Shown in pieces: positions 18,429 to 28,242 of a stretch of 64,000 bases of DNA (position 1 is its first letter; each line of letters starts with the position of its first letter). A program made the position numbers and the translations under genes. A model generated the notes under the pieces. That model ran no database searches, was not told where the DNA came from, and saw only the letters and a list, made by a program, of their open reading frames with translations. The stretch is from positions 45,489 to 109,488 of the forward strand of contig CAZVCC010000004.1 of assembly GCA_964626015.1 (NCBI GenBank), written 5' to 3'. Origin of the DNA: CAIKZJ01 sp964626015 (GTDB lineage Bacteria; Bacteroidota; Ignavibacteria; Tepidaquicellales; Tepidaquicellaceae).

Positions 18429-19667
18429 TTGATTAAAGATTCATCAATAGCTGAACTTATTTGTTACTTATCTTTATTATTCAGTTTTCTTGCATTTTCC
18501 GGATTACCATTTTCTGCGATTGCTTTAACTGCGATTTATTATATCCATATTATTCTTTTCTTAATTTTCTTAATAATAAAATGGGATTTTAATAGTATCA
18601 TTAATTTCAAGTTTCAAAGATTTTCTTCTGAAAATGTAATACTGTTTCTTATCGGTTTGACAATGCTCCTCGGTGTTTTCTACTTCAATTTTAAAAGTAA
18701 TAGTGACGTAAAAAGTATTATTAAGATATTTTCTTACTTCTCTGTGTTTCTTATGTTTGCAATTTATATCCCGCACATATTCTTTGATAATCCTAAAAAA
18801 TTTGAAGTTTTGTTGAACGTTGTAGCTATATCTTCATTACTAAATGGATTGTACGGATGGTTTACGTTATTTGCTGGTCTTCAGCAAAATCCATTTTACC
18901 CAGGGTATCTTATGGGTTTTTTCAATCACCCGAATGCTTCGGGATTCTCATTCAGTTTAGCTGTACCCATTGTTGTATACAAAATGTTCATGAAAAAAGA
19001 AAACAGGATTTTGATGATTGGTCTGTTGGTTTTCTTTTTGATTTCGCTTCTATTTACATTTTCCCGTGCAGCATACATTGCAGCCGGTTTTTCACTTTTA
19101 TTGCTTTCTTATTTTAAATCAAGAAAAATTTTTCTCGTAATGCTGGGGATCTGTTTTGTTCTTGTCGTTACTATATTTGCTGATTTTGCTGCTTCAAAAG
19201 GAGGATTAAGTTCGCTCTCTAGATTGTTATTATTTGTAACTGCATATGACATGATAGTCGCTGATCCATTTCATTTCATGTGGGGTTATGGAGTCATAAA
19301 CTTTTATGATACCTTTACAGCTGAAAAGATGTTTTTGGGTAGCCTTGAAGTTGTTGCGGATCCTCATAATTTTATACTTCTGCTAGGAATTCAGTTCGGG
19401 ATGATATTGACTACTTTCACTGTAATTTACATAGTAATAACTTTAATTAAATCCGCATTATCAATCAAGAAATTTCCTGTCAACTGCCATCACAGGGACT
19501 TAGTTATTTTTTGTTATTCTACTGTAATAAGTATTCTGATTCAGAATTTATTTGAGGACATTATTATATATCCAGAATACTTTTTAATGCCTCTGTTTTT
19601 TATATTTTATGGATTTCTTGTTAAGAATTACAAGAACTTTTGTCATTTATCTAACATAAGCAAATAA
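18429..19667 (+). CDS. O-antigen polymerase/ligase (Wzy/WaaL family)
   Basis: A 412-aa protein with about eleven hydrophobic segments and a larger periplasmic loop in the second half (about 270-305, containing GYGVINFYDTF and VADPHNFILLL). That pattern, including the PHNF-type motif, marks the Wzy_C/O-antigen ligase superfamily. It would polymerise lipid-linked repeat units at the periplasmic face or ligate them to a lipid core. The start is TTG 18429. The flippase reading frame follows directly behind its stop. Confidence 0.85.
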   Translation: MIKDSSIAELICYLSLLFSFLAFSGLPFSAIALTAIYYIHIILFLIFLIIKWDFNSIINFKFQRFSSENVILFLIGLTMLLGVFYFNFKSNSDVKSIIKIFSYFSVFLMFAIYIPHIFFDNPKKFEVLLNVVAISSLLNGLYGWFTLFAGLQQNPFYPGYLMGFFNHPNASGFSFSLAVPIVVYKMFMKKENRILMIGLLVFFLISLLFTFSRAAYIAAGFSLLLLSYFKSRKIFLVMLGICFVLVVTIFADFAASKGGLSSLSRLLLFVTAYDMIVADPFHFMWGYGVINFYDTFTAEKMFLGSLEVVADPHNFILLLGIQFGMILTTFTVIYIVITLIKSALSIKKFPVNCHHRDLVIFCYSTVISILIQNLFEDIIIYPEYFLMPLFFIFYGFLVKNYKNFCHLSNISK

Positions 19668-19670
19668 GCT

Positions 19671-21143
19671 ATTTTAAAGTTAATAAAAATAAGTTCAAAA
19701 CTTGGTTTATCTGTAATAACGGGCACTGCAGCTTCAATATTGCGAATAAAGCTATATGCTTTATTTTTAGGACCAATTGGTTTTGGAATAATATCACAAC
19801 TTTACAATTTCTTTCTCCTTTTCACGTCTGTCCTTAATCTAGGTATTCCGGTTTCAACAACATCTGAAATCTCAAAACTTCATTCGGAAGGTACTAAAGA
19901 ATCCGAAAATAAGATTGCTTACTATTTCAGGTATATCACTATCAGAATTGTTTTATTTTCTGTGCTCCTTTCGTTCGGTGTTGTTTTACTATCGCGTTAT
20001 ATTTCGGAATTTTTAGTGGACGACAGTGCATATTATTATTTCCTTGTAATAATATTTCTTTCAGCACCATTCACGATACTTTATTCCATTATGGAGGCGT
20101 TTCTAAGAAGTTTTAAGAGAATTGATACAATTGTTAATATAAGCGTAATTACAAATTTATTGACTGTAGCACTGCTTATTCCTTTAATATATTTCTTTAA
20201 TGGTAAAGGTGTAAGTATCTATCTGCTTATTTTTGGGATTATGCCTATGGTCTTGTTTATTTTTTATGGCAGTGATATTATTAAAAAATACTCAAGAAAA
20301 AGCGATTACACTCCATCCAAACAGGATAGGATGCTTATATTCAAGGTAGGTTTAATATCATTGCTATCTTCTCTTATACATCAGGGAATAATAATCTTAA
20401 TCAGGAAAATTCTAATAACTGAATATGGTTATGAGCAAAATGGACTGTACCAATCTGTTTTATCTGTATCCATTACTTATTTTAGCCTGATTTATATATT
20501 TTTAACTAATTATTCATTGCCAAAACTATCGGAATGCAATGATAATAAAAAAATCAATACCGAGCTGAGTTATAATCTGAGATTTCTTTTACTGATTATT
20601 ACTCCTATGATGCTAATTTTCCTCGGTTACAGGGACATCCTGGTATCACTTTTATTCAGTAAGAATTTCGCTGATACTACAGATCTATTTATTCCGCAGT
20701 TTATAGGAGATTTATTCAGAGTCTGGGCTGCTTTATTTGGACTTTGGCTTATTCCAAAGAGAAAAATCAAACAAATAATAACTATCGATATAATCTTTAA
20801 CTCAATTCTAATCTCAGCCGTATATTTATTTGTGGCTGTCCTAAACAAGCCCTTGGTTTATGTATCTTACGCATACGCAATTTCTTTTGGAATGCATTTC
20901 CTTATGTATTTTACATATACATCTGTAACTATAAATTTTAGGCTTAATAAGGTTATCTTTCTAACAATTTTATTCACTTTTGTATCAATAATTATTGTTT
21001 CTTATTTATCTGTTATAAACAAATATATTGCATATTATACAACTCCGGTAGTAATAATTATTTGGTTTCTACTTACCGTGAAGAAGGATGAATTTAGTAA
21101 AATAAAAAATCTGATACTTGATTATGTTAATAATAGCAAATAA
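19671..21143 (+). CDS. Wzx-type lipid-linked oligosaccharide flippase, start codon non-standard
   Basis: A polytopic MATE/MOP-superfamily protein with about twelve hydrophobic segments. It should move undecaprenyl-linked units across the inner membrane. The first NTG in frame is TTG 19740, but the frame upstream encodes KISSKLGLSVITGTAAS, which completes the first membrane helix expected of this family (helix then RIKLYALFLGPIGFG). The frame is open only from 19668 because the previous gene's TAA (19665-19667) is in the same frame. The best start is therefore ATT 19671 (or ATA 19683/19689), giving about 490 aa; TTG 19740 gives 467 aa without most of helix 1. The product call is firm, the start is not. 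Confidence 0.8.
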   Translation: MLKLIKISSKLGLSVITGTAASILRIKLYALFLGPIGFGIISQLYNFFLLFTSVLNLGIPVSTTSEISKLHSEGTKESENKIAYYFRYITIRIVLFSVLLSFGVVLLSRYISEFLVDDSAYYYFLVIIFLSAPFTILYSIMEAFLRSFKRIDTIVNISVITNLLTVALLIPLIYFFNGKGVSIYLLIFGIMPMVLFIFYGSDIIKKYSRKSDYTPSKQDRMLIFKVGLISLLSSLIHQGIIILIRKILITEYGYEQNGLYQSVLSVSITYFSLIYIFLTNYSLPKLSECNDNKKINTELSYNLRFLLLIITPMMLIFLGYRDILVSLLFSKNFADTTDLFIPQFIGDLFRVWAALFGLWLIPKRKIKQIITIDIIFNSILISAVYLFVAVLNKPLVYVSYAYAISFGMHFLMYFTYTSVTINFRLNKVIFLTILFTFVSIIIVSYLSVINKYIAYYTTPVVIIIWFLLTVKKDEFSKIKNLILDYVNNSK

Positions 21144-21194
21144 TGATACGATCGAATAAGTGGCACTAATTTTTAACCATATACATGTTACTAA

Positions 21195-22331
21195 ATGATG
21201 ATAAAAACGATACTGATGATTTCGCACTCATCTAACAAGACCGGAGGTGGAGAATTGGATTTTCAGCGGTTGCTTGAATATTTTCATTCAAAAGGTTACT
21301 ACATCTATTCCATATTTCCAGAGGGATACAAAACCGAATATTTTAAATCACTTTCAAACGAATATTTAGTTTTACCCGATAATATATTCCCTTTTAATGC
21401 GTTAACTGTTCGGAAGTATATTTATTTTATACACATGACAATAAAGAAGTTTATAGTTTTGTTGCCATTCTTGAATAGAATAAAACATAAGATTGATTCT
21501 TGTTTTGTCAATTCTTCTGCATGTCTTTCAGAAATCACAGCACTTAGCATTTTAGGTATTCCATATACTCTTTCGGTGAAAGAGGTTATTATGCCCATAT
21601 ACATAAGAAGATTGATTAACATTTTTTATAGAAGAACATGCAAAGAAATTATAGTCATTTCCGAATATATTAAGAATATAATTAAGGACGATTTTACCGG
21701 CAAAAAAGTTAGCATTATTAGATCTTCCATATCTGAAGAAGATTTAGACGGGATAAGAAGAAATAGCCGAAAAGAAAAAGATGAATTTATTATACTCAAT
21801 TCTGGTGTAATTACTCCAATCAAAAATCAGGAAATACTTATAAAAGCCGTTGAAAATATAAATTCAGAAATACCAATATCTATCAACTTCATAGGTAGGG
21901 TAGAAGACAACTCATATTTTGAAAAGCTAAGGAAATTATCAGAATCTGTTTCAAAGAAAGATTTAGAAATAAAATTCTTAGGGGAAGTTACAAAGAAACA
22001 GGCTCTTGAGTTGGAATGCAATTCGGACCTTTTAGTTATTACTTCAAAGCAAGAAGGAATGTCACTCATTGTAGCTGAAGCTCTGTATTTCAGGATTCCT
22101 GTTATATCGACAAGGACCGGTGTAGCATTGGAAGTAATTAATGATGGTTATGACGGATTTCTTTTTGACGACAAAGATATTCCAAAATTGTCAGAAATAA
22201 TTAGAAACCTTGTGAATTGTCCGGAACTTTGCAAAGAAATATCAGAAAATCAAAATGGATTGTATGATAAATATTTCAGTTTCAATTTTTATTTAAAAGA
22301 ACACGAGAAAATTTTATTGAAAAATGATTAA
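21195..22331 (+). CDS. Family 4-type glycosyltransferase
   Basis: A 378-aa GT-B protein. The N-terminus has a Gly-rich loop (HSSNKTGGGELDFQRLL). The C-terminal half has a nucleotide-sugar-binding Rossmann part with FIGRVED, FLGEVTK and the E-x7-E region KQEGMSLIVAEALYFRIPVI. It would add one sugar to the growing repeat unit on the cytoplasmic face. Donor and acceptor unknown. Two adjacent ATGs (21195, 21198) could start it. It overlaps the next gene by 8 nt. Confidence 0.88.
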   Translation: MMIKTILMISHSSNKTGGGELDFQRLLEYFHSKGYYIYSIFPEGYKTEYFKSLSNEYLVLPDNIFPFNALTVRKYIYFIHMTIKKFIVLLPFLNRIKHKIDSCFVNSSACLSEITALSILGIPYTLSVKEVIMPIYIRRLINIFYRRTCKEIIVISEYIKNIIKDDFTGKKVSIIRSSISEEDLDGIRRNSRKEKDEFIILNSGVITPIKNQEILIKAVENINSEIPISINFIGRVEDNSYFEKLRKLSESVSKKDLEIKFLGEVTKKQALELECNSDLLVITSKQEGMSLIVAEALYFRIPVISTRTGVALEVINDGYDGFLFDDKDIPKLSEIIRNLVNCPELCKEISENQNGLYDKYFSFNFYLKEHEKILLKND

Positions 22332-23277
22332 AACCTCAATAATAATACTAAATTACAATACTGCTTCTTATTCAGAGAAGCTTATTGAGTCTATTAATGA
22401 ACATTTGAATCTAAATGAATGTGAAGTAATTCTTGCGGATAATAATTCTAAGGACAAGTCGTTCAGAAAAATCAGCAATAGATTTCCGTTTATTAGAATC
22501 ATTGAATTTGATAACAATTTAGGATTTGCTACAGGTAATAACAAAGCAACTGAATACGCAAAAGGTGAGTATCTTTTATTCCTGAATCCCGATGTTATTA
22601 TCAGAGAAAACAATTTAAATATACTTCGAGATTATTTGGAGACCCACCCGGATGTTGGTATCGTTTCAGGATTAATGGTTGATATCGAAAATAAACCAAT
22701 TTACTGCTACAATTCCTTCCCTACGATTGAATGGGAGTTATTCCAGTTTTTGGGTTTTGGATATGATTATAAAATCAAGAAATTGCTATCACGGAAAGAA
22801 ATTGAGGACAACTCTACATTTGAGGTCGATTGGTTTCACGGAGCGTTCATATTAACAAGCAAGAACAACTTCAAAGCGGTAAACGGATTCAACGAAGATC
22901 ATTTCATGTATTATGAGGATGTTGAATTGTGTTACTCTTTAAAAAATAAACTCGGATTAAAAAATGTTTGCATCCCTAAATTGAGATACATTCATCATAC
23001 CAGAGCAACTTTTTGTGATGTAAGTAAAGACGATATATATTATTTCCACATAAACAGAGGAAAGCTTATTTTTATCCAAAACTACAGTTTTATTCGTCGT
23101 AATTTATTAAAGTTGATTTCGTTCGGTGGTGTAATAATAAGAATATTATTACTTCCATTTTGGAAAAAATACAGAAAAATAAAGAAAAGCAAGTTTATTC
23201 AGTTGCTGAAAATTTCTCGTCTTCACATAAGTAGAAAATATTTGTTTTCCAGCAAATATGAATTTATAATGAGATGA
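22324..23277 (+). CDS. Family 2 glycosyltransferase (rhamnosyltransferase-like)
   Basis: A 317-aa GT-A protein: IIILNYNTASYSEKLIESI at the N-terminus, LADNNSKDKS, NNLGFATGNNKA, and the DxD-like FLNPDV. Near the C-terminal end of the domain comes MYYEDVELCYSLK. This is the WbbL-like GT2 pattern. The last 60 residues are basic with a hydrophobic stretch, suggesting membrane association. It overlaps both neighbours (8 nt before, 4 nt after), so translation is coupled. Confidence 0.88.
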   Translation: MIKTSIIILNYNTASYSEKLIESINEHLNLNECEVILADNNSKDKSFRKISNRFPFIRIIEFDNNLGFATGNNKATEYAKGEYLLFLNPDVIIRENNLNILRDYLETHPDVGIVSGLMVDIENKPIYCYNSFPTIEWELFQFLGFGYDYKIKKLLSRKEIEDNSTFEVDWFHGAFILTSKNNFKAVNGFNEDHFMYYEDVELCYSLKNKLGLKNVCIPKLRYIHHTRATFCDVSKDDIYYFHINRGKLIFIQNYSFIRRNLLKLISFGGVIIRILLLPFWKKYRKIKKSKFIQLLKISRLHISRKYLFSSKYEFIMR

Positions 23278-24368
23278 AAAAACTAAGAATATTACTAACA
23301 TTAAACAACAGCCTAATAAGTGGGATTGAGAATTTTATACTGGAACTTGTAAGAAATTCAGACAGAACCAGGTTTGAATTTACAGTGGCTGTCCCTTGTA
23401 ACGGGCAGATTGTAGGCGCTCTTAAGGAGTTGGGCATAAAATGCTATATTTTCAATAACAATTGCCGAAAACCGCATAATGTAAAAGGAATCATAAATCT
23501 TGTCAGGATATTATTGCAAGGCAAATTTGATATTATACATGCACAGGCAGGAGTTTTTCCGTGTGTTTTGGGGTATTTATTAGGTGTAAAACTGCGGCTT
23601 GAACATAAACACGGCCTTGATTTTACTGAAGAGCAGAGGGAAAACATGGGCAGTTTAAGAATATTGTATGAGTCAGTTAAAAAATACTTTGTGAATTATA
23701 CCGTTACCGTTTGTGAAAGGGATAGGAATTATCTTGTTAGTAAGTTCGGATATAATCCTAATAAAGTTATTACTGCTTATAATGGTGTAAAAGATATTTC
23801 TGAATCAATAAAAAACATTAGTAAAAAAGAAATTACAATTGGTACGGTTTGTAGGTTAACTTACCAGAAGGCTCCGGAATATTTTATTGAAATAGCTAAG
23901 CTGATAGAAAAAACAGAAACGAGTAAGAATATAAGATATGAAATCTGGGGAACCGGCGAGCTGAAAGAAACACTTGAAAAACTAATATCAAAATACGGAC
24001 TTGAGAGTAAAGTCTTTCTAATGGGATACATGTACGACAAAGCTGAAACGTTAAGTAAATTTGATGTTTTTGTTCTTACTTCAAGATATGAAGGAATTCC
24101 TTATGTCATATTGGAAGCTATGAGTGCCGGTGTCCCTGTAGTTACGGCTGATGCGGGAGGTACTAGCGAAGTTATTGAGAATGGTAGAAACGGAATACTA
24201 TTACCTAGGGGGGAATTAAAATTAATGGCTGATTCGATAATAAATTTATTAAATGATAAAAAATTAAATAATAGTTTAAAAGAAGAGGCTTATTTAGATT
24301 TTAAAAACAAATGGACGGTTGAGAAAACAATTACCAAAATATTAAAAATCTATTATATAAGTCACTAA
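23274..24368 (+). CDS. Family 4/1-type glycosyltransferase
   Basis: A 364-aa GT-B protein. The N-terminal domain opens with LLTLNNSLISGIENFILEL. The C-terminal donor domain has GTVCRLTYQKAPEYF, FLMGYM and the signature SRYEGIPYVILEAMSAGVPV followed by GGTSEVIENGRNG, a classic retaining GT4 pattern. It starts with ATGA overlapping the stop of the preceding gene by 4 nt. Substrate unknown. Confidence 0.9.
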   Translation: MKKLRILLTLNNSLISGIENFILELVRNSDRTRFEFTVAVPCNGQIVGALKELGIKCYIFNNNCRKPHNVKGIINLVRILLQGKFDIIHAQAGVFPCVLGYLLGVKLRLEHKHGLDFTEEQRENMGSLRILYESVKKYFVNYTVTVCERDRNYLVSKFGYNPNKVITAYNGVKDISESIKNISKKEITIGTVCRLTYQKAPEYFIEIAKLIEKTETSKNIRYEIWGTGELKETLEKLISKYGLESKVFLMGYMYDKAETLSKFDVFVLTSRYEGIPYVILEAMSAGVPVVTADAGGTSEVIENGRNGILLPRGELKLMADSIINLLNDKKLNNSLKEEAYLDFKNKWTVEKTITKILKIYYISH

Positions 24369-24377
24369 TAAATTAAA

Positions 24378-25127
24378 ATGATCCCAAATATTTTTCATCT
24401 GATTTATTTTTATAAAGATAAAAGCTCATTTCCGCTTGCTCATTTCATTAATATAAATTCAATTCGGATTCTTAATAATCCAGAAAAAATATATTTTTAC
24501 TCAGACAAACTTCCGGAAGGTAAGTATTGGGAGAAAATCTCCTCATTTGTCGAATTTATAAAGGTTTCTCCCCCTGATTCTGTTTTTAATAGAAAACTTT
24601 ACCACATCGCACATAAATCAGATGTTCTTAGACTTCAAATATTAATGGAAAAGGGCGGAATTTATTTGGACATGGATGTTATTTGTAAGAAGGCATTTAC
24701 TCCATTACTAATTCATGATTTTGTTATAGGGAAACAGGGAAAGTGGAGAAATATGGGACTTTGTAACGGAGTAATTTTTTCCAATAAAAATTCCAACTTC
24801 CTGAAAATATGGTATAATGAGTTCAAGAATTTCAGGTCTAAAGGCCATGATAAATATTGGGCAGAAATGTCAGTCAGAAAACCATTAGAACTGTCAAAAA
24901 AACACAGAGAACTTTTACATATTGAGCCTTACAACAGCTTTCATTATCCGTTGTACTATTCATTTGATGTCAAAAGGATTTTTGAGAAAGATCTCAATTT
25001 CCCTAATGCTTATTGTCATCACTATTGGGATGGTATCTCTTTTGACAAATACCTTAAAAATATTTCCGAGAAGGATATTATTGAAAAAAACACAACTTAT
25101 AATAGAATAGCTCGGAATTTCTTATAA
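24378..25127 (+). CDS. DXD-motif glycosyltransferase (GT32/OCH1-like)
   Basis: A 249-aa protein. It opens with IPNIFHLIYF, then the core IAHKSDVLRLQILMEKGGIY followed by LDMDV (DxD, about residue 99). This is the Gly_transf_sug signature of capsular and mannosyl-type transferases. YCHHYWDGIS near the C-terminus supplies the usual His-rich end. It is the last gene before a 351-bp AT-rich gap, so it probably ends the first part of the locus. Confidence 0.85.
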   Translation: MIPNIFHLIYFYKDKSSFPLAHFININSIRILNNPEKIYFYSDKLPEGKYWEKISSFVEFIKVSPPDSVFNRKLYHIAHKSDVLRLQILMEKGGIYLDMDVICKKAFTPLLIHDFVIGKQGKWRNMGLCNGVIFSNKNSNFLKIWYNEFKNFRSKGHDKYWAEMSVRKPLELSKKHRELLHIEPYNSFHYPLYYSFDVKRIFEKDLNFPNAYCHHYWDGISFDKYLKNISEKDIIEKNTTYNRIARNFL

Positions 25128-25478
25128 ATGTTTTTCACTCTTTTTAGATAGGAAGATAATTATTATTTATTTATATATTTAAGGTTAAAAAATTTATTAA
25201 TCAATCTAACTGTTTTGACATATAACTTAGTGGATTCTATTGTAATAACGAATAATTTATTTATTTTTATTATAATTTTTAGTTAATTAGGCCATTAAGG
25301 TATTTACGTTTAAGTATAGTAACCCAAATGATATTTACATAAATACATAAAAAGTAGAAATCATATTGATTTTAATCACAATTATGCAATTGAATGAAGT
25401 ATTATTAATTATTATCTTAAACGTTAGATTAATTCTAACAATAAATAACTGCTAAATCATATTATTACAGCTGATAAT
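25128..25478. other. AT-rich gap within the polysaccharide locus
   Basis: No gene or RNA is visible in these 351 bases. They contain a promoter-like pair (25215-25243) and short runs of TAATTATT-like sequence, but no strong terminator hairpin. It is the only long gap inside an otherwise tightly packed locus. It separates the export/flippase/GT block from the heptose block and may mark a junction of separately acquired modules. Confidence 0.6.
25215..25243 (+). promoter_or_regulatory. Sigma70-like promoter candidate for the second polysaccharide block
   Basis: TTGACA at 25215-25220, a 17-nt spacer, and TATTGT at 25238-25243 (perfect -35, 4 of 6 in the -10). It would give a leader of about 230 nt before the TTG-started GT2 gene at 25479. 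The sequence is AT-rich, so chance is possible. Confidence 0.35.
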
Positions 25479-26306
25479 TTGGAAAATCCTAAAGTAAGTA
25501 TAGTTTTACCTACATACAATAGAATCGAATGGTTAGTTAAATCAATCGAAAGCGTACGTAAACAAACTTACCAAAACTGGGAATTATTTGTTATTGATGA
25601 TATTTCTTCTGACGGTACGGATAGTAAAATGCTTGAATTTTGCAATATTGATTCTAGAATTAAGTATTTTAAACTACCTGTTACTGAAGAAGTAGGAATT
25701 TCAAAGTTTTTAAATTTTGGAATTAATAACGGTTCGGGTAAATATATTGCTCGACTTGATGATGATGATAAATGGATAGATTGTGATAAATTGAAGAAAC
25801 AAGTTGAGTTTATGGAAAAAAACCCTGATTATGTCCTTATTGGAGGTGGAATAATTGTTATTGATAGTAATGAAAGGGAGCTATTCAGGTATCTTGAAAA
25901 TGAGACAGATGAACAGATTAGAAAAAAAGCATTACTATCCAATCCCTTTACTCATCCTGCTGTTCTTTTTAGAAGAGATTCAGCTATTAAAATTGGTGGG
26001 TATAAAGTTCTGGAATTTGCAGAAGACTGGGATTTTTTCTTACGACTTGGAAATGTAGGTAAGATGTATAACATTCCTGAATATGTTGCTCATTATTTAA
26101 TGGCTGGGCAAAATATTTCTATTAAGAATCAACGTGAATTAGCAAAAAATTTATTTGGTATAATTAAAGCTCACAAGAATAACTATCCAAACTACTGGAA
26201 AGGATATTTAATAAACGTATTCCAACTCTTACATTCATATTTACCAGCATTTTTCAGGACGAATTCTACAACATTTTTAAGATATATAAAAAGAAAATAC
26301 TTTTAA
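25479..26306 (+). CDS. Family 2 glycosyltransferase
   Basis: A 275-aa GT-A protein with VSIVLPTYNRIEWLVKSIES (residues 5-24), VIDDISSDGTD, the metal-binding ARLDDDDKW (about 89-97) and AEDWDFFLRLG. This is a typical inverting GT2 with unknown donor. The start is TTG 25479; no ATG exists earlier in frame. It opens the second half of the locus and lies 2 nt before the epimerase gene. Confidence 0.88.
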   Translation: MENPKVSIVLPTYNRIEWLVKSIESVRKQTYQNWELFVIDDISSDGTDSKMLEFCNIDSRIKYFKLPVTEEVGISKFLNFGINNGSGKYIARLDDDDKWIDCDKLKKQVEFMEKNPDYVLIGGGIIVIDSNERELFRYLENETDEQIRKKALLSNPFTHPAVLFRRDSAIKIGGYKVLEFAEDWDFFLRLGNVGKMYNIPEYVAHYLMAGQNISIKNQRELAKNLFGIIKAHKNNYPNYWKGYLINVFQLLHSYLPAFFRTNSTTFLRYIKRKYF

Positions 26307-26308
26307 TC

Positions 26309-27262
26309 ATGGTTTATTTTATTGCAGGAGGTGCGGGATTTATTGGAAGTCATCTTGTTAGAAAGATGTTAAGAGATGATATGGATGTCCAGGTTATTAT
26401 TTATGATAATTTTTCGTCTGGTCAAATGTGGCATCTTGAAGAGGTGCTTGATGACAAAAGACTTAATATTATCAAAGGGGATATCAAGGATATTGAATTG
26501 CTAGTTGCTTCAATGAAATCAGCGGACTGCGTTTACCACTTTGCTTCTAATCCCGATATCTCAAAAGCAGTAACACAACCCGACATTGATTTCTGGGAAG
26601 GAACGTATCTTACAAATAACATTCTTGAAGCTGTTAGAAGAAATGCTGTTCCAAAACTTATTTATGCTTCGGGAAGCGGTGTTTATGGTGATGCTGGATA
26701 TGTTGAAACCGATGAAGATTATTCACCGTTGATTCCTATTTCCACTTACGGAGCTAGCAAGCTTGCCGGTGAAGCTTTAATAAGTTCTTATTGTTTTATG
26801 TTCGGACTTAATGCTGCAGCATTTAGGTTTGCTAATGTTGTAGGTCCAAATCAGACACACGGAGTTGGTTATGATTTTTTAAATAAACTTATTATAAATC
26901 CAGTAGAACTTGATATTCTCGGTAATGGTACTCAAAGCAAATCATATATATATGTCTATGACGTATTAAATGCTATAAGACTTATAGAGACAAAATATCT
27001 AAAAGGTTTTTCTTATTTTAACGTTGCGACAAATGATTATATTACCGTAAAAGAAATCGCTGAGGTAGTGCTCGATGTAATGGGTTTGAAAAATACTAAA
27101 TTAAATTTTGGAGAAGGTGATAGAGGATGGAAAGGCGATGTACCAATTGTTCGGCTTAATTCTGAAAAGATAAGAAATATCGGATGGACGAATAAATACA
27201 ATTCTAAACAAGCAATTTTCGAGTCTGTTTCACAGATGTTTAATAAATTAAAGAATCAATGA
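26309..27262 (+). CDS. NAD-dependent nucleotide-sugar epimerase/dehydratase (extended SDR)
   Basis: A 317-aa extended SDR protein: NAD-binding GGAGFIGSHL (7-16), the catalytic STYGASKLAGE (YxxxK), and RFANVVGPNQTHGVG. Closest in style to UDP-glucose 4-epimerases. Its stop overlaps the heptose kinase start by 4 nt. It therefore probably remodels the GDP-heptose or another sugar used by this block. The true substrate (GDP-heptose, UDP-hexose or other) cannot be read from the motifs. Confidence 0.88.
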   Translation: MVYFIAGGAGFIGSHLVRKMLRDDMDVQVIIYDNFSSGQMWHLEEVLDDKRLNIIKGDIKDIELLVASMKSADCVYHFASNPDISKAVTQPDIDFWEGTYLTNNILEAVRRNAVPKLIYASGSGVYGDAGYVETDEDYSPLIPISTYGASKLAGEALISSYCFMFGLNAAAFRFANVVGPNQTHGVGYDFLNKLIINPVELDILGNGTQSKSYIYVYDVLNAIRLIETKYLKGFSYFNVATNDYITVKEIAEVVLDVMGLKNTKLNFGEGDRGWKGDVPIVRLNSEKIRNIGWTNKYNSKQAIFESVSQMFNKLKNQ

Positions 27263-28242
27263 TCCTTTCAAAGGCACCTGTAAGATTGTCAATGGGTGGA
27301 GGAGGAACCGACCTCGCTTCTTATTATAGAGAATATGGGGGATTTCTTCTTGCAACATCCATAAATAAATTTGTATACATACTTTTAAATAGAAGGTTTG
27401 AGGATAATTTTCGTCTTTCTTATTCAAAAACAGAAATTATTAATACAGTTGAAGAAATTGAACATCCAATATTTAGGGAATCAATCAAATATGTAGGTAT
27501 TGAAGGTAAAGTTGAGATTGTTTCAGTATCCGATGTTCCTTCAAACTGCGGTCTTGGAACATCTTCAACTTTTACTGTTGCCTTACTCAATGCTTTGTAT
27601 GCATATAGGAGGGATTACATAGGAATTGATAAGCTTGCAGAATCTGCTTGCCATATCGAAATAAATGTTTTAAATGAACCAATAGGCAAACAAGACCAAT
27701 ATGCATCAGCTTTCGGTGGGTTTAATGCTTACTACTTTGAAAAAGACGGTTCCGTTAGAGTAGAACCATTAAGGATAAAAGAGGAAATGATGATAGAGCT
27801 TCAGAATAATATATTTCTATTTTATCTTAATAAAAACAGGTCAGCAAGTTCTATACTTAAAGAACAGAATGAAAATAGCAAGAAAAACGATAAAGACACG
27901 ATTGAAAGGCTCCATAAAATAAAGGAAATTGGGCTCTACACAAAGAAAATTCTTGAAGAGGGAAAAATAAACGAATTTGGAGAAGTATTACACAATCACT
28001 GGCTTACTAAAAAGGGACTGTCAAGCAAGATATCTGATCCTTTTATAGATGAGGCTTATGATATTGCTTTGAAGAACGGTGCAATCGGTGGAAAGGTTGT
28101 AGGTGCTGGAGGGGGTGGATTTTTACTTTTATACTGTCCAAATAACAAACCGAAATTGATTGAAGCATTAAGAAATTTCGGGCTGAAACCTACGTGGTTT
28201 TCGTTTGAATTTGAAGGAGCTAAAAAAATCTATTCCGCCTGA
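27259..28242 (+). CDS. hddA: D-glycero-D-manno-heptose 7-phosphate kinase-like GHMP kinase
   Basis: A 327-aa GHMP-family sugar kinase: N-terminal SKAPVRLSMGGGGTDLASYY, the ATP loop VPSNCGLGTSSTFTV (about 93-107), and a C-terminal GKVVGAGGGGFLLLY. The GGGGTDL start is typical of HddA, which phosphorylates D-glycero-D-manno-heptose 7-phosphate at O1. HddC-, GmhA- and transaldolase-like genes follow in tight succession, supporting the assignment. Alternative: a fucose- or galactokinase-like GHMP enzyme. Confidence 0.82.
   Translation: MILSKAPVRLSMGGGGTDLASYYREYGGFLLATSINKFVYILLNRRFEDNFRLSYSKTEIINTVEEIEHPIFRESIKYVGIEGKVEIVSVSDVPSNCGLGTSSTFTVALLNALYAYRRDYIGIDKLAESACHIEINVLNEPIGKQDQYASAFGGFNAYYFEKDGSVRVEPLRIKEEMMIELQNNIFLFYLNKNRSASSILKEQNENSKKNDKDTIERLHKIKEIGLYTKKILEEGKINEFGEVLHNHWLTKKGLSSKISDPFIDEAYDIALKNGAIGGKVVGAGGGGFLLLYCPNNKPKLIEALRNFGLKPTWFSFEFEGAKKIYSA

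Noticed and set aside
21160..21180. Sigma54 promoter (TGGCAC) before the GT4 gene
   Set aside because: The -24 half is good, but the -12 GC doublet is missing at the needed distance.
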